Source: UBA7803 sp040219935
Lineage (GTDB): Bacteria; Pseudomonadota; Gammaproteobacteria; Pseudomonadales; Azotimanducaceae
Assembly: GCA_040219935.1 (NCBI GenBank)
Contig: JAVJUA010000074.1
Location: forward strand, 1 to 64,000
Reading direction: 5' to 3'
Length of the DNA: 64,000 bases
The translations under genes were made by a program, and so were the position numbers. The notes below the pieces were generated by a model. It was given only the letters and a program-made list of their open reading frames with translations, made no database searches and was not told where the DNA came from. Positions 33,710 to 41,467 of this stretch are shown here, piece by piece; the stretch's first letter is position 1, and each line of letters starts with the position of its first letter.

Positions 33710-34135
33710 TCACAGGGTCAGCGGCACGACGACGCGATCGCGAATGCCGTCCACGTCGACGGTCACGATCACTTCCCAGACCCCGGGCATGTGGAATCGC
33801 ATGCCCTCCAGTCGATAGCGCCCGCGGCCCAGGGCTTCGGTCACCCGCGGGACGGATGGCAGGCCATGGTCGTGGGCCGGCATCCCGCCGCTCACCTCGA
33901 TGCGCGCGTCCGCCAGCGGTCGGCCGCCGGCGTCGGTCAGGAACAGCGTCCAGCCATGCATGCGATTGATGGTGAGCGGGTCGATGTCCGGCTGGAAGGC
34001 CAACCGGTAGTGGCCAGCCTCGGAGCCGATCCAGGCATCGGGGTCGGCGCCGCTGGCGGCGCCGGGCAGCCACGCCGTGACCACCGCCAGCAGCAGCCAT
34101 GTGGCCAGCCTCGGGTTCTTGGGGCATCCTTTCAT
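33710..34135 (-). CDS. FixH/YtkA-like exported protein
   Basis: 141 aa from MKGCPKNPRLATWLL; longer frames upstream look non-coding. Signal peptide TWLLLAVVTAWLPGAASG, then a beta-sandwich-like domain: GWTLFLTDAGGRPLADARIE, GGMPAHDHGLPSVPRV (His/Met/Asp-rich), GRYRLEGMRFHMPGVWEVI. This matches the YtkA/FixH-like family seen near cytochrome and copper genes; the MPAHDHG motif could bind metal. Immediately precedes the peroxidase in an operon. Confidence 0.8.
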   Translation of the reverse strand: MKGCPKNPRLATWLLLAVVTAWLPGAASGADPDAWIGSEAGHYRLAFQPDIDPLTINRMHGWTLFLTDAGGRPLADARIEVSGGMPAHDHGLPSVPRVTEALGRGRYRLEGMRFHMPGVWEVIVTVDVDGIRDRVVVPLTL

Positions 34136-34175
34136 GACCGTGCATTCTAGCGCCAGCTCGAGGAGCCGTCCCGGC

Positions 34176-34670
34176 ATGCGACCATCGAAGCTTCGCACCC
34201 GAGGCCTTGCCGGCGTGCTCACCGTCATCGCGCTGCTGGTGCTGGGCGCGCTGGCGGTGCAGACGTTCTACTGCCCCTGCGAGCGCACGCCCGGCGGCTG
34301 GCTGCTGGGCAACCGCCCCGCGGCACCGGTGGCGGACTGGACGTTCGCCAACCAGGTGCCGCTGTGCCAGATCCAGGTGTGGGTCGGCATCCGTCCCCAC
34401 GCCATCAACCTGAACTGCATGGCCGCCGACGGCGAGCTGTTCCTGAGCTGCGCCGGCTGCGAGGGCAAGACCTGGTCCACGGCCGCGCTGGCCCATCCGC
34501 AGGCGCGCCTGCGCCTGGGCAGCACCGTCTATCCGGTGACCCTCACCCGGGTGGACGATCCGCAGCGGCTGGCCCGGGCGTGGCGCGCTCGCGAGGGCAA
34601 GCTCGGCCGCCCCACCGACACGCCGCCGCAACCGGGCTGGTGGTCGTTTCACGCCGCGTATCGGGACTGA
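34176..34670 (+). CDS. Membrane-anchored hypothetical protein, beta-barrel nitroreductase-like
   Basis: 164 aa from MRPSKLRTRGL. One N-terminal membrane helix (AGVLTVIALLVLGALAVQTFY), then FYCPCERTPGG and a domain WTFANQVPLCQIQVWVG, LNCMAADGELFLSCAGCEGKTW, STAALAHPQARLRLGSTVYPV. The fold resembles split-barrel flavin/F420-linked (DUF385-like) proteins by strand pattern, which is a weak call. Six Cys residues are notable (CPC, CQ, NCM, SCAGC) and could bind a metal or cluster. Divergent from the FixH-like gene and convergent (9-bp gap) with the next gene. Confidence 0.65.
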   Translation: MRPSKLRTRGLAGVLTVIALLVLGALAVQTFYCPCERTPGGWLLGNRPAAPVADWTFANQVPLCQIQVWVGIRPHAINLNCMAADGELFLSCAGCEGKTWSTAALAHPQARLRLGSTVYPVTLTRVDDPQRLARAWRAREGKLGRPTDTPPQPGWWSFHAAYRD

Positions 34671-34679
34671 TCACGCCGG

Positions 34680-35264
34680 TCAGCGCACCTGGCGGCGCAC
34701 CAGCCAGACGTTGATCAGCACGAAGGCCACGAACAGGACGAACCAGGGCCAGAACCCGACGCCGGTAAAGCCGACGGAGAACGGGAACACGGCGGTGAGC
34801 CGGCGGTCGCCGGATTCCGGCGTCACCGTCACCATGCCGATGTACTCGCCGCGGCCGCCGAACTCGTGGCGGCTGGTGAACACGTCGGGCACCACCGCGG
34901 CCGGGCGATGGTGCACGGTCACCGCGTCCAGGTCGTCGATGTCCTGCACGTCCTGCCAGCGCGCGAACCGGCCCAGACCGGTGACGTTGCGGATGATGCG
35001 GAACTCGATGGGCAGCGTCGACAACGCCTCGTGCTGGTACTCCATCACGAACACGGCGCCCGCCGCGCTCGGCAGATCTTCGCAGAACTGCTCGTGACCG
35101 CGCGCCTCCGGCAGGTAGATCTTGAAGTGCGCTTCCAGGTAGCCCATGCGGATCAGGCACTGGTCGTCTTCCAGCACCACGCCGCCGTGGCCAAACGCGG
35201 GCATCGCCACCGCCACGCTCAGGCCGATGACCAGCCGCGCGAGCCATGATCCATGCTTTCCCAT
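34680..35264 (-). CDS. Exported membrane protein of unknown function
   Basis: 194 aa from MGKHGSWLARLVIG. Signal peptide (LVIGLSVAVAMPAFG), then GHGGVVLEDDQCLIRMGYLEAHFK, a periplasmic beta-rich domain (HEQFCEDLPSAAGAVFVMEY; IRNVTGLGRFARWQDVQD) and a C-terminal membrane helix VGFWPWFVLFVAFVLINVWL followed by a basic tail. Two Cys residues could pair (residues near QC and FC). A recognised family was not identified. Position beside di-heme peroxidase and FixH-like genes suggests a periplasmic redox or metal role. Confidence 0.72.
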   Translation of the reverse strand: MGKHGSWLARLVIGLSVAVAMPAFGHGGVVLEDDQCLIRMGYLEAHFKIYLPEARGHEQFCEDLPSAAGAVFVMEYQHEALSTLPIEFRIIRNVTGLGRFARWQDVQDIDDLDAVTVHHRPAAVVPDVFTSRHEFGGRGEYIGMVTVTPESGDRRLTAVFPFSVGFTGVGFWPWFVLFVAFVLINVWLVRRQVR

Positions 35265-35490
35265 GGCCAGGATTCTACAACGCGCGAGTTCGCGCATCGC
35301 GCCAACTGCTGGCACGATCCACCAGGCCCACGGCCGCACCGACGCCGGCCGCACCCGCGCCGGCGCCGGACTGCGGGGCCCCGCCAGTTCCTGACGTTCT
35401 GGCATGCAGGTTGCTTTGACCTACGGCGCGCCACAACATCGATACCGGGCCCCGCCATGGCAGGTCGGGACCCGAATACGGAGGACAGCC

Positions 35491-36144
35491 ATGCCCGTGA
35501 CCCCTGCCGACCGTCCCCTGGACAGCCTTCGCGACGACACCGTCGACCGCCTGATCATGAACTACGGCCACGGCCGGCTGTCACTGGAGGCCTTTCAGCG
35601 CCGCCTCGACGAAGCCTTCGACGCCACCGACCACGCCACCCTCAGCCGGCTGGTGGAGGATCTGGAGCTGGAGGTGGATGCCAACTACGTGGCCGGCAAG
35701 CGCGAGGCAGTGCGCGCCGGCTACGACGCCGACGAGGCGGGCGAGGTGGAAACCCTGATCGCCATCTTCGGCGGCAGCGACCGCACCGGCCGCTGGCAGG
35801 TGCCGGGCGAGGTGCGCTGCGTCGCCATCTTCGGCGGCTGCGACATCGACCTCACCGAGGCCACCTTCACGGCCCCGGTGACGCGCATTCGGCTGCTCTG
35901 CCTGTTCGGCGGTGTGGACATCTACGTACCCGAGGGCGTGAACACCACCGTGAAATCGTTCGCCATCTTCGGCGGGGTCGACAATCACACCCCGTCGGCG
36001 ACCGACCCCGACGCGCCGCGCCTGGTGGTCGAGGGGCTGGTGATGTTCGGCGGCGCCGACGTGAAGCTGCGGCGCTCGCTCAAGCAGCGCATGCTCGATC
36101 TGGCAGATCGGATCAGATCGAGCCTGCAGGGCGGAACGCGCTGA
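35491..36144 (+). CDS. DUF1707 plus LiaF-like C-terminal domain protein
   Basis: 217 aa, ATG with GGAGGA upstream. N-terminal DUF1707/SHOCT-like unit: DTVDRLIMNYGHGRLSLEAF followed by QRRLDEAFDATDHATLSRLV. The C-terminal half has repeated strands of the LiaF-like beta-helix type: LIAIFGGSDRTGRWQV, CVAIFGGCDIDL, LLCLFGGVDIYVPEGV, FAIFGGVDNHTP, LVMFGGADVKL. Five FGG-containing repeats are directly visible. Family members respond to cell-envelope stress in Gram-positives; in Proteobacteria function is unknown. No membrane segment seen. A tRNA-Cys gene follows on the other strand. Confidence 0.85.
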   Translation: MPVTPADRPLDSLRDDTVDRLIMNYGHGRLSLEAFQRRLDEAFDATDHATLSRLVEDLELEVDANYVAGKREAVRAGYDADEAGEVETLIAIFGGSDRTGRWQVPGEVRCVAIFGGCDIDLTEATFTAPVTRIRLLCLFGGVDIYVPEGVNTTVKSFAIFGGVDNHTPSATDPDAPRLVVEGLVMFGGADVKLRRSLKQRMLDLADRIRSSLQGGTR

Positions 36145-36148
36145 GGTT

Positions 36149-36222
36149 TGGAGGCTGGGGTCGGAATCGAACCGGCGTACACGGAGTTGCAGTCCGCTGC
36201 ATAACCACTCTGCCACCCAGCC
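36149..36222 (-). tRNA. tRNA-Cys (anticodon GCA)
   Basis: 74 nt with encoded CCA. Acceptor GGCTGGG/CCCAGCC; anticodon stem CGGA/TCCG with loop including TGCAAC gives GCA. T-arm GCCGGTTCGATTCCGAC present. Located after pgsA on the same strand. Confidence 0.96.
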
Positions 36223-36251
36223 GAGTTTCGAGGGGATGCGAGAAGGGGCGC

Positions 36252-36257
36252 ATTCTA
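36252..36257 (-). promoter_or_regulatory. Possible -10 element for tRNA-Cys
   Basis: TAGAAT on the minus strand, about 30 bp from the tRNA 5' end; the -35 is poor. The same GCTAGAATGCGC context occurs at the WS/DGAT promoter. Confidence 0.35.
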
Positions 36258-36297
36258 GCGGGGAAAGAGCCCGCGCGCGAGCCGTGACGGCGATGCC

Positions 36298-36861
36298 TCA
36301 GTGCTGCTCCCAACCGCTCTTCAGGGTCGGCCACGCCGCCTTCAGGTAGATCAGCATCGACCACAGGGTCAGCAGGGCGGCGGCATACAGCAGAACGTAG
36401 CCGAGCACCACCAGCGGCCGCTCGAGGCCGGGGGGATTGGCCAGCAGCACGACGATGGCCACCATCTGGAAGGTGGTCTTCACCCGCCCGATCCAGGTCA
36501 CCGACACCCGGCCGCGGCGGTTCATCTCCGCCATCCACTCCCGGAGCGCGCTGATCACGATCTCGCGGCCGACGATGATCAGCGCCGGCATGGTCAGCCA
36601 CAGGTTGGCGTGGTGGCCGACCAGCACCACCAGCGCGCTCACCACGATCAGCTTGTCCGCCACCGGATCGAGAAAGGCGCCGAACGGCGTGGTCTGCTGC
36701 AGCCGGCGCGCCAGATAGCCGTCGAGCCAGTCGGTGAACGCCGCCAGCCCGAACAGGGCTGCGGCGATCACATAGGTGCCCGGCCCCGGAAAGATGTAGA
36801 CCAGCACGAAGAACGGGATCAGCAGGATGCGGGCCAGGGTCAGCAGGTTGGGCAGGTTCAT
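36298..36861 (-). CDS. pgsA: CDP-diacylglycerol-glycerol-3-phosphate 3-phosphatidyltransferase
   Basis: 187 aa, with four to five membrane helices. CDP-alcohol phosphotransferase signature FTDWLDGYLARRLQQTTPF and GAFLDPVADK (D-x2-DG-x2-AR-x8-G-x3-D-x3-D). First helix begins MNLPNLLTLARILLIPFFVL, the usual PgsA start. Makes phosphatidylglycerol phosphate. It follows uvrC by 18 bp and precedes tRNA-Cys, the classic gammaproteobacterial order. Confidence 0.97.
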   Translation of the reverse strand: MNLPNLLTLARILLIPFFVLVYIFPGPGTYVIAAALFGLAAFTDWLDGYLARRLQQTTPFGAFLDPVADKLIVVSALVVLVGHHANLWLTMPALIIVGREIVISALREWMAEMNRRGRVSVTWIGRVKTTFQMVAIVVLLANPPGLERPLVVLGYVLLYAAALLTLWSMLIYLKAAWPTLKSGWEQH

Positions 36862-36879
36862 CGACGTGTTCCCGTGTCG

Positions 36880-38703
36880 CTAGTCGGCATGCAGCGCGCC
36901 GTAGATGTCCTGGGCCAGCTTGCGGTTGATGCCCGGCACCTTGGCGATCTCCTCGACGCTGGCGCCCTTCAGGGCGGCCAGCGCACCGAAGTGGGTGAGC
37001 AGCTCCCGCCGCCGCTTCGGACCGACGCCGGGAATCTCGTCGAGCTCCGACTGCCGGCGGCGCTTCTGCCGGCGCTGGCGGTGGCCGGTGATGGCGAACC
37101 GGTGAGCCTCGTCGCGAATCTGCTGCAGCAGCAGGAACGCGTCCCCCTGGGCGGGCATGCGGATCTCCTGACCGCCGGCCAGGAACCGCTCCAGCCCCGG
37201 CTTGCGGGTAGGCCCCTTGGCAATGCCGAGCACGACCACGTCGTCTACCTGCAGCGCTTCCAGCACCGACTCGGCACGGCCGATCTGACCCGGGCCGCCG
37301 TCGATCACCAGCACGTCCGGCAGCTTGCCCTCCCCCTGCTTGAGGCGGGTGTAGCGGCGGCGCAGGGCCTGCTCCATGGCGGCGTAGTCGTCGCCCGGCT
37401 CCACGCCCTCGATGTTGAAGCGCCGGTAGTCCGACTTCAGCGGACCGTTGGCATCGAACACCACGCAGGATGCCACCGTCGCCTCGCCCATGGTGTGGCT
37501 GATGTCGAAGCACTCGAGCCGCTGCGGCACGTCGTCCAGGCCCAGCGCCTCCTGCAGCGCTACCAGACGCGCATAGACGTTGCGCTTGTCCGCCAGATAC
37601 GCGTTCAGCGCCTGGGCGGCGTTCTGCTGCGCCAGCTCGAGCCAGCGCGCCCGCTGACCACGCACCAGGTGGGACACGGTGATGCGGCGGCCGGCCCGTT
37701 CCGACAACGCGCCGGCCAGCACGTCGGCATCGGTGATGCCAGGCCGGGTGATCACCGCCCGCGGCAGATCCCGCTCGGGGCCACCGAGATAGTACTGCGA
37801 CAGAAAGGCGTCGAGCAGATCTTCCGAGGTCAGCTCCAGCTCGTTTCTCGGAAACCAGGTGCGCTGGCCCAGCATGCGCCCGGCGCGCACGAACAGCGCC
37901 TGCACGCAGCTCACCCCGGACACGGTCTCCACGGCGAACAGGTCGACGTCGCCTTCCGCCGCGTGCACGTACTGCTGCTCCTGCACCCGGCGCAGCCTGG
38001 CAATCTGATCCCGAAAGCGGGCCGCCCGCTCGAAGTCGAGGCGCTCGGAAGCTTCCTGCATCTTGCGCTTGAAGGTCTCCAGAACGGCCGAGCTGCGGCC
38101 CTCCAGGAACATCACGGCCAGATCCACGTCGTCCCGGTAGTCGGACGCCGCCACCAGACCCACGCAGGGCCCGCTGCAGCGCTGAATCTGATACTGCAGG
38201 CAGGGCCGCGAGCGGTTCTTGAAGAAGCTGTCGTCGCAGTGCCGCAGCCGGAACACCTTCTGCAGGATGTTGAGGCTCTCCCGCACCGCGCCCGCCGAGG
38301 GATAGGGGCCGAAGTAGCGGCCGGTCTTCTTCTTGGCACCGCGGTGGAAGGTCAGCCGCGGAAACTCGGCGTGGTCCGTCAGGTAGATGTAGGGGTAGGA
38401 CTTGTCGTCGCGAAGCACCACGTTGTAGTGCGGGCGTTCGCTCTTGATCAGGCTCTGCTCGAGCAGCAGCGCCTCGGTCTCGCTGGCGGTCAGGGTGATC
38501 TGCACGTCGGCGATGCGCGAGACCAGCGCCATGGTCTTGGCGGACAGGCCCGAGGCGCGAAAGTAGCTGGTGACCCGGGCCTTGAGGTTTCGCGCCTTGC
38601 CGACGTACAGCGCCGTGCCATGGGCGTCCAGCATCCGGTAGACACCGGGTCGCTGCGGCAGGGTCTTCAGGAAGGCTTCGGGATCGAACGGCGCAGGGCT
38701 CAT
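36880..38703 (-). CDS. uvrC: Excinuclease ABC subunit C
   Basis: 607 aa from ATG (MSPAPFDPEAFL); a TTG at 38712 overlapping the UDG stop is possible. GIY-YIG nuclease RPGVYRMLDAHGTALYVGKA, with RNLKARVTSYF; UvrBC motif ERLDFERAARFRDQIARL; RNase H-like endonuclease LECFDISHTMGEATVASCVV (catalytic Asp) and VLVIDGGPGQI; two C-terminal helix-hairpin-helix units, including LDEIPGVGPKRRRELLTHF. Nucleotide excision repair dual incision. Followed by pgsA. Confidence 0.98.
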   Translation of the reverse strand: MSPAPFDPEAFLKTLPQRPGVYRMLDAHGTALYVGKARNLKARVTSYFRASGLSAKTMALVSRIADVQITLTASETEALLLEQSLIKSERPHYNVVLRDDKSYPYIYLTDHAEFPRLTFHRGAKKKTGRYFGPYPSAGAVRESLNILQKVFRLRHCDDSFFKNRSRPCLQYQIQRCSGPCVGLVAASDYRDDVDLAVMFLEGRSSAVLETFKRKMQEASERLDFERAARFRDQIARLRRVQEQQYVHAAEGDVDLFAVETVSGVSCVQALFVRAGRMLGQRTWFPRNELELTSEDLLDAFLSQYYLGGPERDLPRAVITRPGITDADVLAGALSERAGRRITVSHLVRGQRARWLELAQQNAAQALNAYLADKRNVYARLVALQEALGLDDVPQRLECFDISHTMGEATVASCVVFDANGPLKSDYRRFNIEGVEPGDDYAAMEQALRRRYTRLKQGEGKLPDVLVIDGGPGQIGRAESVLEALQVDDVVVLGIAKGPTRKPGLERFLAGGQEIRMPAQGDAFLLLQQIRDEAHRFAITGHRQRRQKRRRQSELDEIPGVGPKRRRELLTHFGALAALKGASVEEIAKVPGINRKLAQDIYGALHAD

Positions 38704-38708
38704 GGCGC

Positions 38709-39365
38709 TCAACTATAGAGATGCGCCCTCGCCCGTGCCAGAACCGCATCCAGCATCGCCGGGGTCAGCCGGCGGGTGTGGGTGTTCTGGCGGCTGGGGT
38801 GATAGCTGTCCAGCAGCAGCAGGCCCGGCGCCAGCTCCATGGCCTGGCCGTGGCGGAAGCGCGGCAGGCGCTGCGCCAGCGCCAGACCGAGGCTCTGATG
38901 CGCCACCGCGCCCAGGGCCACCACGCACCTCGGGCGGCGCATGCGCGGGCGCCAGAGGTCGGCCAGCTCAGCAGCCAGATAGCCTGCGCACGTCTGCTGC
39001 TCCAACGCGGTGGGCCGGTTGCCGGGGGGCAGGCAGCGCACCGCGTTGGTGATCCGAAGGTCGTGCAGCACGGCATCGGCGGCCGCCGGAGCGCTGGCGA
39101 ATCCGGCGCGGTGCAGCGCGGCGAACAGGAAGTCGCCGCTGGCGTCACCGGTGAACGGCCGGCCGGTGCGATTGGCACCGTGCAGCCCCGGCGCCAGCCC
39201 CACCACCAGCAGGCGGGCACCAGCGGAACCCCAGGCGGGCACGGGTGCGCAGTGATACCCCGGAAGCTGCGCCTTCAGCAGATCGAGATGGGCCGCCAGC
39301 CGCGGACAGGCCCGGCAGCCGCGCTCGCGGCTCGCGGTGCCGCCCGCTGCGCCCCCGGAGGTCAA
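38709..39365 (-). CDS. Uracil-DNA glycosylase, family 5 type (UDGb)
   Basis: 218 aa; TTG start overlapping the stop of the response regulator gene (TTGA). Fe-S cluster Cys: RGCRACPRLAAHL near the N-terminus and later C residues (NAVRCLPPGN, EQQTCAGYLAAEL). Motif A VGLAPGLHGANRTGRPFTGD is diagnostic of family 5; motif B HPSRQNTHTRRLT. Removes uracil and related deaminated bases. Its stop overlaps the TTG of uvrC, so regulator-udg-uvrC-pgsA form one compact operon. Confidence 0.9.
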   Translation of the reverse strand: MTSGGAAGGTASRERGCRACPRLAAHLDLLKAQLPGYHCAPVPAWGSAGARLLVVGLAPGLHGANRTGRPFTGDASGDFLFAALHRAGFASAPAAADAVLHDLRITNAVRCLPPGNRPTALEQQTCAGYLAAELADLWRPRMRRPRCVVALGAVAHQSLGLALAQRLPRFRHGQAMELAPGLLLLDSYHPSRQNTHTRRLTPAMLDAVLARARAHLYS

Positions 39366-40036
39366 GACGACTCGGCCAGCGCCAGCCGGGTCTCGGCGTT
39401 CTGCTGCGCCAGCATGCCATGGCGCACCGCCAGCAGCGCCAGCTCGACGTCGCTGGAGACGTTGAGCTTCTCGAAGATGCGATAGCGGTAGCTGTTCACC
39501 GTCTTCGGAGACAGGTGCAGGCTGCTGGAAATGTCGTTCACCTTGTGACAGCTCACCACCATCATCATGATCTGCATCTCGCGATTCGAGAGCTGCTCGA
39601 ACGGCGCGGTGCCGTCGTCTTCGAAGCTGGCCACCGCCAGCGCCTGAGCGACGTCGGTGCTGAGGTAGCGTTTGCCCAGAAACGCGCGGCGTATGGCCGT
39701 GGCCAGCTCGTCGGCATCGGCGCCCTTGGTGACGTAGCCGCACGCCCCGGCGCGCAGAGCCTGCAGCGGAAACGGCTTGCGGTCGCAGGCGGTCAGCGCC
39801 ACCACGCGCGCATCGAGCTCCAGACGCACGATGCGCCGGATCGCCTCCAGACCGCCAATGCCCGGCATCAGCAGGTCCATGAGCACCACGTTCGGTCGCT
39901 CGTCACGAGTCAGCTTCACCGCCGACTCGCCGTCCTCGGCCTCACCGACGATCTGGATGCCCTTGGCATCGGCGAGCATCCTGCGCACGCCGACTCGGAA
40001 CAGACGGTGGTCGTCCACCAGCAGAACTCGGATCAT
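39362..40036 (-). CDS. LuxR/FixJ-family response regulator, GacA/UvrY-like
   Basis: 224 aa. Receiver domain VLLVDDHRLFRVGVRRMLAD, phospho-acceptor Asp in VVLMDLLMPGIGG, conserved Lys in GYVTKGADAD; LuxR-type HTH LSNREMQIMMMVVSCHKVND, then SLHLSPKTVNSYRYRIFEKL. Position directly before udg-uvrC-pgsA matches uvrY/gacA of other gammaproteobacteria, where it controls csrB-type RNAs and thereby CsrA. A csrA gene exists at 4162. Orphan: no kinase is adjacent. Confidence 0.95.
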   Translation of the reverse strand: MIRVLLVDDHRLFRVGVRRMLADAKGIQIVGEAEDGESAVKLTRDERPNVVLMDLLMPGIGGLEAIRRIVRLELDARVVALTACDRKPFPLQALRAGACGYVTKGADADELATAIRRAFLGKRYLSTDVAQALAVASFEDDGTAPFEQLSNREMQIMMMVVSCHKVNDISSSLHLSPKTVNSYRYRIFEKLNVSSDVELALLAVRHGMLAQQNAETRLALAESS

Positions 40037-40181
40037 GTCGCCCCCTGCGTCGCTGTTGCTGTCGTTGGACCAGCAACGATAGGCACCCCGGCCGGCGGGA
40101 ACAACGCAACGGCGCCGCCATCCGGCGCGCTTTCAGGAAACTTCCACGATCCGATAGGCCCCTGATATCAGCAGCCACCGC

Positions 40182-41360
40182 TCATCCGAATGCCTGCAGC
40201 CCGGTCTGGGCACGGCCCAGGATGAGCGCGTGAATGTCATGGGTGCCTTCGTAGGTGTTCACCGTCTCCAGGTTCATGACATGGCGAATCACGTGGTACT
40301 CGTCGGCGATGCCGTTGCCACCGTGCATGTCGCGGGCCACCCGGGCGATGTCCAGCGCCTTGCCGCAGTTGTTGCGCTTCATCAGCGAGATCACCTCGAT
40401 GGCCAGCTTGCCCTCGTCGAGCAGACGGCCCATGCGGATGCAGCCCTGCAGGCCCAGCGCGATCTCGGTCTGCATGTCGGCCAGCTTCTTCTGCACGAGC
40501 TGGGTGGCGGCCAGCGGCCGGCCGAACTGCTTGCGCTCCAGCGTGTAGGTGCGGGCGGCATGCCAGCAGAACTCGGCGGCACCCATGGCGCCCCAGGCGA
40601 TGCCGTAGCGGGCCCGGTTCAGACAGCCGAACGGGCCGGCCAGGCCCTTGACGTTGGGCAGCAGGTTCTCCTCCGGCACGAACACGTCTTCGAGCACGAT
40701 CTGGCCGGTGATGGAGGCCCGCAGGCTCATCTTGCCCTCGATCTTGGGCGTGCTGAAGCCGTCGAAGCCGCGCTCCACCACGAAGCCGCGGATCACGTCG
40801 TCGAGCTTGGCCCAGACCACGGCCAGGTCGGCGATGGGCGAGTTGGTGATCCACATCTTGGCGCCGTTGAGCACGAAGCCGCCGTCGACCTTTTTGGCCC
40901 GGGTGACCATGCTGCCCGGGTCCGAGCCGTGGTCGGGCTCGGTGAGGCCGAAGCAGCCCACCCACTCACCGGTGGCCAGCTTCGGCAGGTACTTCTCGCG
41001 CTGCGCCTCGGTGCCGTAAGCATGGATGGGATGCATCACCAGCGACGACTGCACGCTCATGGCGGAGCGGTAGCCGGAGTCGACCCGCTCCACCTCCCAG
41101 GCCATGAGGCCGTAGCTCACGTAGTTGACCTCGGAGCAGCCGTACTTGGCCGGCAGGGTGGCGCCGAGCAGGCCCAGGGCCCCCAGCTCGTTCATGATCT
41201 CGCGGTCGAAGGTTTCCTCGCGGTTGGCCATCAGCACCCGGGGCATCAGCCGCTCCTGGGCGTAGTCGCGGGCGGTATCACGAATCATCCGCTCTTCTTC
41301 GGTGAGCTGGTCGTCCAGCAGAAAGGGGTCGTCCCAGATGAACGCGCTGCGGTCACTCAT
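40182..41360 (-). CDS. gcdH: Glutaryl-CoA dehydrogenase
   Basis: 392 aa; ATG at MSDRSAFIWDDPF. The C-terminal strings EYHVIRHVMNLETVNTYEGT and HDIHALILGRAQTGLQAF are the GCDH hallmark (Glu as catalytic base in YEGTHD). Also ITNSPIADLAVVWAKLDD and FGCLNRARYGIAWGAMGAAE. Oxidises and decarboxylates glutaryl-CoA to crotonyl-CoA with FAD (lysine/tryptophan degradation). Divergent from another acyl-CoA dehydrogenase with a shared 107-bp intergenic region. Confidence 0.94.
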   Translation of the reverse strand: MSDRSAFIWDDPFLLDDQLTEEERMIRDTARDYAQERLMPRVLMANREETFDREIMNELGALGLLGATLPAKYGCSEVNYVSYGLMAWEVERVDSGYRSAMSVQSSLVMHPIHAYGTEAQREKYLPKLATGEWVGCFGLTEPDHGSDPGSMVTRAKKVDGGFVLNGAKMWITNSPIADLAVVWAKLDDVIRGFVVERGFDGFSTPKIEGKMSLRASITGQIVLEDVFVPEENLLPNVKGLAGPFGCLNRARYGIAWGAMGAAEFCWHAARTYTLERKQFGRPLAATQLVQKKLADMQTEIALGLQGCIRMGRLLDEGKLAIEVISLMKRNNCGKALDIARVARDMHGGNGIADEYHVIRHVMNLETVNTYEGTHDIHALILGRAQTGLQAFG

Positions 41361-41432
41361 GACGGTGAGCCTCGGTTTGGCTGCGGGAGAGGCGCAGAGG
41401 CTAATCGAGACCAGGGTCTGGCGCAATTTCTG

Positions 41433-41438
41433 TATACT
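41433..41438 (+). promoter_or_regulatory. -10-like element before the acyl-CoA dehydrogenase
   Basis: TATACT, 30 bp before the ATG; no clear -35. A regulator-binding palindrome was not evident. Confidence 0.35.
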
Positions 41439-41467
41439 CGCGCCGCGCCCACCATCCGGAGGCTGGC

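Noticed and set aside
36301..38718. 805-codon plus-strand frame
   Set aside because: Antisense to pgsA and uvrC with all their signatures.
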